A DNA stretch of 64,000 nucleotides from Molossus alvarezi (lineage: Eukaryota; Chordata; Mammalia; Chiroptera; Molossidae): the NCBI GenBank assembly GCA_037176705.1, contig CM073895.1, positions 1,984,001 through 2,048,000 on the forward strand, read 5' to 3'. Position numbers and translations under genes: made by a program. Numbering within the stretch: position 1 is the stretch's first letter; each line of letters starts with the position of its first letter. This document shows, piece after piece, positions 34,401 to 46,400 of the stretch. A model generated the notes under the pieces. The model was not told the DNA's origin, did not search any database, and saw only the letters and a list, made by a program, of their open reading frames with translations.

Positions 34401-37400
34401 ATGGCTCACCTGTGGGCCTCGGGGGCTGGGGGATATGGGGGTGCCACTTCCCCACAGTCCACAGGGTACAGCAGGGCCCTGGGGGCAGCAGTGTGTGCAG
34501 GGGCTGCCAGGCCTGGGTGCACCCTGTGCCCACGCCGACCTGAGGCTGAACCAGCCTGCAGAGAGCTGAGCTCGTGCTCAGAGCTGGGAGCCCTGGGTCC
34601 CCAGCCTGGGTCTGGAACACACGTCTTTTCTAGGGGCCAGAGCAGAGGGGTCCAGCCCCAGGGAGCCCGCCTGCTGGTTTCTGATGCAAGTCCCCAGCCC
34701 GGGTCCGAAGCCTGGGTTCCCAGGAGCCCCAGGCCCAGGGCCCCGTCTGTACAAGCTGCCCCAGGCCCTGGCCTCACCTACGGTGTCTGTCCACTTCTCC
34801 GTGGCCACTGGCCAGCCTCCCAACACCTCTAAGACGTCCAGCAGGGGCTGAGAGTCTCGTTTCTCTATGATGCCTGGGAGGGGGAGGAGTGGGTGGTCAC
34901 TCACCAGACACTGGTGGGTGGGACACTGCTGTCCCACAGGCCCGCTCGGCCCTCGGATTCTGCAGCACAGGGCACAGAAGGGCCTGGGACTAGCGGAGAT
35001 GGGGTGCAGATGTGAAAGGGGGTTGGGGGTTCCTAAACATGCAGGTGCCACCAGACGAAGAGGCCAGGAGGGGAAGACAGGCCTGGGAATTCACGCAGGC
35101 CAGCGACTGTGGGTGAGCCCGTCTGAGGGGGGCTGTGGCCAGGAGCAGGCAGGGCTCAGAGCCACCCTGGGGGTACGCTGGGATCCCCCAACAGGGATGT
35201 GGGACAAGCCTGGGGCAGACCAACATGCTGGACAGAGTGAAGCACTTCTCCAGGGCAGCCATGGTCTGGCAGGAAGCTTGGGAGAACTTGACTCAGAGAC
35301 GCGGTGAAGTGTGGAGATAAAGGGAGACCCGTCGGGGGGGCAGGGGAGGGGCAGAGGAGACCCCATGGGGAGAAGGGGCCTGGGAGCTGGGAGGCAGGGA
35401 CACGGGGCAGCTGGGTATCTGCAGGATGGGTTGGGGCACCCCCACTCCTCTGGCTGATTCTGGTTTGGAAGTGGGGACAGAATCGAGGGAGCTGCAGTGA
35501 CGGATGGAGCCCCTGGAGCTGTTACAGGGCAATGTGTGGCTGCCGGGCTGGGTCCCCCGGAGGGCGGACTGGCTTCCAGGAGGAGCTGTGGGTCTAGGTT
35601 GGATCTTTATGTCTGGTTTGGCCATTGTCCTGTTCTAAGTTCAGTCTTGGGCCAGAAAGTTCACACAGGTGGGGACACAGGAAGCCCCCTTCACCTGGCG
35701 GGGCTGGCCAGACTGGACAAATGACCTTCAGTTCCCATGGGGAGAAGAGGAGATGAGCCTAGGCCCGCGCAAATGGGGCTTGAGGAAGCACCCCCATATA
35801 GCTGGGGTCCCAACGAGCCTTGCTGTCAGATGTGAAGAACAATGCCACCCTCCAGAAGACCCCAGAAAGACCCCAGCTCTGAGCCTCTGACCCACAGGCT
35901 GGGGCTGCAAGCCCCTGAACAGGGACTTAGGGGAAGACAAGCCAAAGGTGTCCCAGATGTGTAAGTCCTCTTAATAGAAACCAGAGCACTGAGAAATCCC
36001 ACAGCATGCACACACATAGACATGTACAGACATGTATACACACATACCCATGTACATACACACACAGGCATGTGTACACACACACAGAGGCATATATGCA
36101 TACAGAGACATATATATATGCATGCACATATACCTACCTACATGCATATACACACATAAACATGCATATATGCACACATACCTACACACACAGACATGCA
36201 TATACATATACACGCACACATATACCTATGCACAGACACGCATAGAAATGCATATACATATACACACAGAGACGTGTATATGTACACTGGCACATATACC
36301 TACACACACGTGTGTGTACACACACATAACATGCACATACATATACTACACACATAGACATGTGTATACATACACACTGACACATACGCATAAACTCACG
36401 CATATACACACAGACATGCATATACATATACACTAGCACCTGTACTTACACACGTACATGCACACACACACACAGACATGCATATACATATACACATAGG
36501 CACATATACCTACACACAGATATAGTCATACACACACACCCAGTAACACACACATTCTTTCTTGACCAGACTTTAATCTGGCTCAGGGGCCATATTCGAG
36601 GCCCATTTCTAGACTCCTTTTAAAACCTAATTTCAGCCAGAACCCTGCTGAACTCCCACCCTCCACACCTGGTCAGGGTCCTCATCCCCCACTGCTCCTG
36701 GGTGATGTCTGACCATCAGCCTGCCTTCTGCAAGAATCCTAATAGGTGGGTTTAGCCAGAAGGTCCCTACCCATGATGTCTTCTCTTGATAATTTTCCAT
36801 CCACTCACCCATCTGCTCCTTGGCTGCAAAGTCCCCACTGGCCTGCTGGGGACTCGGAGTTGAGCCTATCTCCCTCCCCCTGCAGAACCCCATCACGGTG
36901 GTCCCCACACCTGTCCAGATGGCCCTGAATAAAGTCTGCTTCACCAACTTCAACAAGTGCCACGAGTAAATTTTTCTTTAACAAACACACCCACACATAC
37001 ACACATATACAACACAGACACATATACCTATACATATACAGGCATATGTATATACATATACACACACACACATACTTATATAGATAAACACACACATATA
37101 CACATACACACATCCTCACATACATATATATACACACATACACACACATACATATACAACACAGACACATATACCTACACGCATATACTATACAGATAAA
37201 CATGCATATACACACATGCACACAGTCATGCACACATCCTCACATACGCACACGCACATGCAGTACACGCATGTGCACACAGGCTTTTCCCGGGGCTTTC
37301 AGCCAGGCCTCTCACTGAGGTCCTCCTGCCTGTGGCCCGCGCTGGGGTCAGGGTGTGAGGGCATCATGGGCAGCTGGCAGTAAGTCTGTGCCCCATGGGG

Positions 37401-40400
37401 AGTCCGGACATAGTTGGCAGGTGGGGGGCACAGCACACAGCCCTTCTGGCCTGAGTCCTGAGTGAGTGGCACCCACTTCACCATGCTATGCTGCAGCTGG
37501 GGGTCCAGAGCTGAAATGGGTTCTGGCAGGGGCAGTGTCTCCCACTTGGCCCCATTCCTGCAGGACCAGCCCCCTCCCCCCACTCACTCTCATTCATGCA
37601 GGTCCAGCCCCTCCCCCCACTCACTCTCATTCATGCAGGACCAGCCCCCTCCCCCCACTCACTCATTCATGCAGGACCAGCCCCCTCCCCCCACTCATTC
37701 ATTCCTGCAGGACCAGCCCCCTCCCCCCACTCACTCTCATTCATGCAGGTCCAGTCCCCTCCCCCCACTCACTCATTCATGCAGGACCAGCCCCCTCCCC
37801 CCACTCACTCATTCATGCAGGACCAGCCCCCTCCCCTCACTCACTCATTCATGCAGGACCAGCCCCCTCCCCTCACTCACTCATTCATGCAGGACCAGCC
37901 CCCTCCCCCCACTCACTCTCATTCATGCAGGACCAGCCCCCTCCCCCCACTCACTCATTCATGCAGGTCCAGCCCCTCCCCCCACTCACTCTCATTCATG
38001 CAGGACCAGCCCCCTCCCCCCACTCACTCATTCATGCAGGTCCAGCCCCTCCCCCCACTCACTCTCATTCATGCAGGTCCAGCCCCTCCCCCCACTCACT
38101 CATTCATGCAGGACCAGCCCCCTCCCCCCACTCACTCATTCATGCAGGACCAGCCCCCTCCCCCCACTCACTCATTCATGCAGGACCAGCCCCTCCCCCC
38201 ACTCACTCTCATTCATGCAGGTCCAGCCCCTCCCCCCACTCACTCATTCATGCAGGACCAGCCCCCTCCCCCCACTCACTCATTCATGCAGGACCAGCCC
38301 CTCCCCCCACTCACTCTCATTCATGCAGGACCAGCCCCCTCCCCTCACTCACTCATTCATGCAGGTCCAGCCCCTCCCCCCACTCACTCTCATTCATGCA
38401 GGACCAGCCCCCTCCCCCCACTCACTCATTCATGCAGGTCCAGCCCCTCCCCCCACTCACTCTCATTCATGCAGGTCCAGCCCCTCCCCCCACTCACTCA
38501 TTCATGCAGGACCAGCCCCCTCCCCCCACTCACTCATTCATGCAGGACCAGCCCCCTCCCCCCACTCACTCATTCATGCAGGACCAGCCCCTCCCCCCAC
38601 TCACTCTCATTCATGCAGGTCCAGCCCCTCCCCCCACTCACTCATTCATGCAGGACCAGCCCCCTCCCCCCACTCACTCATTCATGCAGGACCAGCCCCT
38701 CCCCCCACTCACTCTCATTCATGCAGGACCAGCCCCCTCCCCTCACTCACTCATTCATGCAGGACCAGCCCCCTCCCCTCACTCACTCATTCATGCAGGA
38801 CCAGCCCCCTCCCCCCACTCACTCTCATTCCTGCAGGACCAGCCCCCTCCCCCCACTCACTCTCATTCATGCAGGTCCAGCCCCTCCCCCCACTCACTCT
38901 CATTCATGCAGGACCAGCCCCCTCCCCCCACTCACTCATTCATGCAGGTCCAGCCCCTCCCCCCACTCACTCTCATTCATGCAGGACCAGCCCCCTCCCC
39001 CCACTCACTCTCATTCATGCAGGACCAGCCACCTCCCCCCACTCACTCTCATTCATGCAGGTCCAGCCCCTCCCCCCACTCACTCTCATTCATGCAGGAC
39101 CAGCCCCCTCCCCCCACTCACTCTCATTCATGCAGGACCAGCCCCCTCCCCCCACTCACTCATTCATGCAGGTCCAGCCCCTCCCCCCACTCACTCTCAT
39201 TCATGCAGGACCAGCCCCCTCCCCCCACTCACTCTCATTCATGCAGGACCAGCCCCCTCCCCCCACTCACTCATTCATGCAGGTCCAGCCCCTCCCCCCA
39301 CTCACTCTCATTCATGCAGGACCAGCCCCCTCCCCCCACTCACTCTCATTCATGCAGGACCGGTACAGTGTCTTCGCCTTCTGCACAGCCGGCCGGTCGT
39401 TGGTGGTGGGTTTCTCCAGCAGCCCTGTGGGCCCAGGAGAAAGCTGGACAGAGGCCTGAGGCAGCTGCTGGGGGCCAGGTCAAAGGTTCCCATGCTCCCA
39501 CCACACTCAGGGACTTGTGGTCCATCTGCCCCTGCGGGGCCTTTATCCCAGGGGATCCCCTCTCCCCTGTGCCCACTGGACAGAGGAGGGCTCCGTGGGC
39601 TGTCCCCATGGCCCCACCGCCAACCTCGAGTGGACAGGCACCGGCCTCACCAGGTCCGTCCCAGGTCCTGGCCAGCTCACCTTTGAGGACGACCTCCAGC
39701 TCATCCCGCAGGATGTCAAAGACACTGTAGCGGGAGCTGGTCTCGGGGATGACGTGGCGCCGTATCCAGCCCCCGCACGCGTACTGGTAGAAGTCGTCAC
39801 ATGGCTCCTTGGACGAGTCCATGTTCTGGAGGATCCTGGCAGCTGCTCGTCCCCGGGGGTGGAAGGAAGAGGGGGCGCAGCTGTGGATGCCGGGGGGCCA
39901 TCGTATTCACCGGCAGCTGCGTGCCCTCGGGAGGTTCAGTCGCCCTCTGAGCCTCAGTGAAGTTGGGAGCAGGGACTCAGCTTCTAGGGCCACCACATGT
40001 CAGCCACATGACCTTGGATCCCCGTGACCTCTCTGAACCCTCTATTCCCTTCTCTTGAATTTGTGACGCCAGCAGTCCGACAAAGGGGCTCTGCTCTGTC
40101 CCTGGAGTCCTCAGGGTGGGGGCAGGGGTGACTCTTCCTCACCACTTGGGAGGTTGTTTTCTGTTAGAGGAAGTGGCTTTGTCCCCAGAACCCCAAGTGT
40201 GCAGGGACAGTGGGGCCCTGCTCCTGGGAGCCCTCAGTGGAGGTGGCTGGGCTGCTGGGCTGCGACCCCCCCCCCGGCCCCGGGACCATGTTCCACGCAG
40301 CTGGGACCCCACGGGAAACACCTGCAGGAGCACCCACGGCCCGGGACCCTGTTCCACGCGGCTGGGACCCCACAGGAAACACCTGCAGGAGCACCCACGG

Positions 40401-43400
40401 CCCCGGGACCCTGTTCCACGCGGCTGGGACCCCACGGGAAACACCTGCAGGAGCACCCCCGGCCCCAGCGTTCTCCCACTAGCGTTTCCTCACATTGCTC
40501 GCAGTTTGTTGTCTGTGACTAGCAGCACGTGAACCCCCCTTGTAAGACCCACTCCTGGGAGAAAACGTGACTGAGGACATAGTTCGTGTGGTCTTTCTGT
40601 AAATGCAAAAGAAAGACCCTGCGGGGTCCTGAGGCCAGGGACCCGGGGCTTCTGTCGGGGAGCCGAGGGCGGGGATGAGAATGGGGAGCAGAACCCGCTT
40701 CCGCAGCCCAGTGCGGAGCCCCAGTGCCTCGTGTCCTGGCTGCTCCCCTCGGCCTCCGGCAGGGCCTGTGCCGGCACACGGCAGCCCGGCAGGGCTGGGA
40801 GGCGCGGAGGGAGGCTCACCTGCTATCACGCAGCCAGGACTGATGCACGTGTCCTCGATCTCGCCGGCCTCTTGGACGGCTGCGGGCAAGGGCAGTGTAG
40901 CATGAGAGGCGGGCACAGGTGGGGGCGCAGGTGGGGGCGGGTGGGCCCCCACACCGTCCCAGTCCCGTGGGCTGTCCGGCCTAGGACCCCGAGGGCAAGG
41001 CCGGAGGCCACTGCAAGTCCTCGGGTGGCCCAGCCTGAGGCCTTGAGTGAGGGTGACCTTGTTCTAGTTTGACCCTGCAGTTACCCCGCCCCAGGGCTGA
41101 AGCCGGCGGTGTGCCCCCTGCCTGTCTGCACCCCCGCCGGCTCTCACCTCCAGGGGCTGCTCCTCCAGGCCGCCAGCCTGTGCTGTTGGCTCTGCCCAGA
41201 CCCCCAGCCCCCAACACCACCCCCCGCTGGTTGTGTGAATGTGCCCCTGCCAGGCCTCGGGGCAGCGCCCAAGCCTGGGCTCACTGCAGCACCCTGCCAC
41301 TGTCCTCTCTCCTTGGGACTCGGGGCCTGCGGTGACGCGGCCTGGCCGCGGGCTCCCTGCCCTCCCGAGTGCCAGCCCCTCGGCGTGTCTGTGGGGAAGG
41401 CCGGCTACCTCGGGGTATCCGCTCTACAGTGATCTTCTGTTCCCGGGAGAAGGGAAGCCGGCTAGTAAGGGTTGGCAGCTGCTTCCCTGGGGAGAGACAC
41501 AGCACTCAGCTCCGGCCTCCAGCCGCCAGCGCCGGCCCTCGGGGCTCCTTGGCAGGTGCCGGCATTCTCCTGCCGTGCCAGGGTCCTGGGGCCACAGCCC
41601 TCCCCTCTGCAGTGTGGGCTGATCACCAGGGAACCGACTCACAAGGACCCCAGCGGAACTCAGCTCTGAGGCTCAGTGGATGGGACGCCCCTGGCTTGCC
41701 TGCCCCAGCCCCAGGCCCCCTCCCTGGGCTCCCCCATCTGCTGGGGCTCAGAGGGTTCCTGAGGCAGGGCCTCCCTCTCCAGAGGTCTCTTGGACTTCCT
41801 CTCCTACCTCATGGTCATGAGCTGCCCCCATGCAAGGTGGGCAGCTCTTGGGGGCGGGGGTCCTACCAAGGCTGGAACAAGAAGCTTATTAAAGGAAAAG
41901 GATGTCCTGTGGGGGGAACACTTTCTGACCCATCGGCCACCCTCAGCTCCAGCCTCTCCCCCCCTCTCTCTGTTGAAGGAACAGAGCCACCTTCCCTCCA
42001 CCCCTCCTACATGGGGGACCCTGCCTGGTGGGCGTCAGGACCTTCTAGGGTGGGCAGTCAACTCTACCTGGAGAGGGGAGGAGGGGGAGGTGCAGGGATG
42101 GGGTAGGGGGACCAGGTCAGGGGAGAGAACACACCAGGCCTGGCCACACCAGAGCTGGCTGTGGTCGAACTTCCACAGAGAGGCTGTGGGACCGGGTGGG
42201 AAGAGAGAACGGGGCCGTCCAGGTCAGGGCTGTGGGCAGGGCCGGGTCCTGGGTCAGCCCTGACCACAGTCTTCAGAGGGTGTAGGCCGCCCTGGAAATG
42301 GCGGGTGCTCCCTGCGGTCCTGGCCACTCGAGGGAATGTTTATGAGAAGTGATGGGGGTGGGCGGTGGTTCTCCTCCTGCTGGTTGCTGCTCTTTCCATT
42401 TGTCACCTGCTTAGCCATCAACCCGACAGGTGTCGATCACTGTCAGCCTGGGGCTGGGCCTGAGAGACTCCGTAGGCATCTGCCAGGCCCTGACCTCAAG
42501 AAGCGCCCAGTGCAGTGGGAACGGCTGAAAGTGTCGCATGACGCCCATGTGGAGACAGCTCTGAACTTCAGAGAGAAAGGAACGGGCCACAGAGCAGAAA
42601 CGGACGAGGAGTGGTGATGGGCTGAGTCCTGGCCGCGCTCAGTCAGCCCAGGGGCCACGGGCGTGTGCAGCACCAGGTCTTCATTTCTAAAACCATGATG
42701 AAAGGAACCAGGGGCCTGGGAGAGATGGCTGATTCTATACCTGGGGCAGGAGTTACATGGGGTGAGCTTGGAACACTTTATAGTGCCACGGAGTAAGAAA
42801 ACGCTACTATCCTCTTCAAAGATGATATGCCCACAACGATGGAGGACCCTAGAAACCAAATGATAGCCCCACCCGCCCCTGTGGCCAAAGTAAAAATAAT
42901 CTGAACAAGAAAATAAAGTACTATGGGATTCTGACCCAAAGTACAAAATAAATACCCTCAAGTCCACACTGACATAAATAAATCATTGAATAAAAATGGG
43001 GAGAATAGACAAGTCTCCCATACAGAAGAACTCCACATACCTGATATACACATTCCATCTCTAAAACAGGGGACATAACCCCACCCCTAAGTGTGGGCAA
43101 CACATGGTGACTTCCTTTCAAAGAGGACAGTATGGACAGGGAGGGGACAGAAGTAAATTTACAGGGCAAAAACCTGACAAACACTAACCTCAAGCCATGT
43201 GGTCAAGGTCAACATCAGCAGTGATAAGTCACTGAGAGTATGTGTCCTTGATCTGTGGGTTTTCTCCCCGAAACACTCTATCCCAGTCTAATCGAGAGAA
43301 GAACATCAGACAAATCCTAATTGAGAGACATTCTATAACACACCTGGCCAGCCCTCTTCAAAACTGTCCACAAAAAAAAAGACCACAAAAAAAAACACAA

Positions 43401-46400
43401 CAAAATGAAGACCCTAAAAACAGTCTGAGAAACCATCACTGTCAAGAGATTGGACCACTGACTATAATATAGGATTCCAGAGGGGATCAAATCCTGAGAC
43501 AGAAAAGAACATGAGGAAAAAAACGGAGGAATAGACTTAGTTAAAAGTAGTATATCAATATTGGTTCATGACCTGTGATACATGTATCACACTAATATAA
43601 GATGTCAATCATGGGACACTGGGTGTGGAGTGCATGGGAACTCTGTTCTATCTTTGCAGTAATTCTGTAAACCTAAAACTTGTCCGAAATTTTCAAAAAT
43701 TAGTTTTAAAACAACATAACAAAGGCTATGAAATGGGTGGGACAACATTACATGCTTTGACATACGTGTAACTGAAGTCCCAGAGGGGAGACAACATGGG
43801 TCTTTGAAGAGATGGAGGTCACAGATTTTTCAAACACGATGAAATATATACATCTACAGGTCCGAGAAGTGCTAAGAAGTTAATTTTAAGCAGTCCCAGG
43901 TTGATAGCATCCCAACAGGAAAAATACAAAGAAAACCACACACAAAGCTGCATCACAGTCAAAATACTGAGGGATGAAAGAGAAAGAGACATTCTTAAAT
44001 GCAGTCGGAGCTAAAAAGACATTACGTTCAGCAGAACAACAGTAACAATGATGATTGTCTTCTCATCATACACAGGAGAGGTCAGAATATGATGGAATGA
44101 ACCCTTGAGTAAATGCTAGAATGAAAGAAAAAAACAACAGCACTATCAACTTAGAATTCTATACCCAGCAAAAATATATTTAAAGCTCGAAAGTGAACTG
44201 AGACATTCCAGATAAAATCTGAATTTGTCTCCACCAACAAGCACCATAACAGATACTAAAAAAATGTCTTTGCACAGAAAGAGTATAAAGTCTGTTGGAA
44301 GCCTGGACTGGTTGAAAGGAATTATGAACACCAAAAAGAGAAAACAAGGGTGAACTGGGTGAATGAAGTGTTGTCGAGACCCAAAGCTAAAAAGGTAAGT
44401 TCATGGCTCATTCATGCTTACAGGTCTCTTCTATCTCCCACCTCCCCATGTACCCAACATGGGCTGCCACAACCTCCTGGTTGGAGGAATTCCTACGGTA
44501 AGTGCGTCAGGTGCTACAGCTTGAGTTGCCCGAGGATACAGTGCGCCCCCCAGGGAACATTTCCAAACCTGACTGAGATGATAGAGTCATGTTTTTCCAT
44601 GAGGCCTTTTAACTTCATTGCCTCATTCGATTATCACAAGAAGCGTGTGCAGCTCACCATCTCCATTTTCGTAATGAGAAAACTGACAGGGAAGTGGGGT
44701 GATGTGGCCAAGTCACCAGGAGTGACAGAGTTTGGACTTCCAGCCTCATATTTTTACTTAAAATCTGTTCTTCTGCCCTGGCCAGTGTGGCTCAGTTGGT
44801 TGAGCACTGTCACTCGCACCAAAAAGTTGCTGGTTCGATTCCCAGTAGGGGCACATGCCCGGGTTGTGGGCTCAATCTCCAGTATGGGGCATGCAGGAGG
44901 CAAAGCCGATGGATGTTTCTCTCTCAAATCAGTAAAAACATATTTAAAAAATAAAAGAAAACCTGTTCTTCCAAGCAGGAGGACAAACAAAATAGCAAAT
45001 CTCTTTGACACAAAAACGGAATAGAAATGAAGTTCTCCCCCTGCTGCTAAAGAGGAAATGGAACAAACAGACCCCACCCAAGGACATTTTCTTCTTTATT
45101 CCAGAAGGGAGTTGCTTTCCTTTTTTTAAAAAAATATTTTTTTCCTTATTGATTTGAGAGAGAGAGGAAGGGAAAGAGAGAGAAAGATAGAAACATCGAT
45201 GAGAGGGAACATCGATTGGCCGCCTCCTGCATGTCCCCGACTGGGGATCAGGCTCACAACCTGGGCATGTGCCCTGACCGGGAATCAAACTGGAGACCTC
45301 TTGGTGCAGGGTCGATGCTCAACCACTGAGCCACATGGGCCAGGCGGAGTAGTTTTCCTTAATGCCCAATCCACATACAATCTACCCTGTGTTCTTTCAT
45401 ATTTGCTTGAATGACTCTCTAATATGCAAATTATTTTCACATAGACTGTACATTAAAAAAATAATTGTGACATTTCCTCTGAAAGTGCTGTCCTATTCCA
45501 AAGGTTGACCTTGGTTTGAACAAGGCTTTGATTGAAATAATTTATGCCTCCTCTCTCTTTCGCCTCTTTAAAAAAAAAAAAAGGACTGCAAAGAACTTTC
45601 TTGGATGGAAAATGAACATTGTCCCTGGAGAATGCATTATCACAGGCTAGTTGTCATACAGGTGTGGGGTGTGAGTTTCCATGCCCATGTGGTCATGGAA
45701 ACCTCAAGCTGAGAAGTTGATTTTAAGCAGTCCCAGGCTCGTAGCATGATGCCACATGCCTTATGGAAACAAATACACATATTCTCCCAAAGGAAACCTC
45801 TCAGCCCGAGTAACCTAGGATTCCCACAGGTAAAACCTATTTGGACATGGATTCACAGTTATGAAAATACAAGCTTCCATGAGTGAGAAATAACAGGCTA
45901 GAACCTCAAGGACTTCATATTTAGGGATTATCTGATCCAGATATGAGGAAGATGGCATCATTGCCCACAACTCTCAACTCCTCTCTGCAGGTCTCAGAAG
46001 ATCGAACTGGGGGCAGGACTCACAAGATCAGAGAGAGCCCCTCCAGCAGCACCGACATACATATCATCTGCTTCTGCTGAGGCACAGGCACCAAACTCCT
46101 CCTGCTTGCCTGGACTTCCTCTTGCCCCACAAGGGCCAGTGAAAATCTACTGGCCCAAGGGAATATCAGAAGTAAAATTCCTCTGTCTGTGGGAGAATAA
46201 AGAAGACCCTTGTGGGCCCAGGACTTTAGACTGACATCAAAGTGAGGACTGCTGTCACTAGGGATGGGGCAGGAAACTCAGGCATTAGACAAAATTTGAT
46301 GGCTATGGGGATTAGGGCCAGGATGCTGAGCACTCCACTCTGGGGCCCAGGCACAAGAGGCATGACAAAGACTGAGATTGGGCCAGAGCGTCTGAGATCT

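Noticed and set aside
37562..39360. Regularly spaced repeats that might be taken for a CRISPR array
   Set aside because: The units are contiguous, with no unique spacers, and the window is clearly mammalian. It is a minisatellite.
37462..39730. Three overlapping plus-strand open frames of about 660-750 codons rich in H, S, P and L
   Set aside because: They follow the minisatellite unit, which has no stop codon in any plus frame. All three frames are open at once, and the array is antisense to MMEL1. No protein-like signal.
44774..44850. tRNA-like sequence with A- and B-box-like motifs
   Set aside because: It is the tRNA-derived head of a Ves SINE, as in the other SINE copies of the window. 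No complete cloverleaf tRNA gene was seen.
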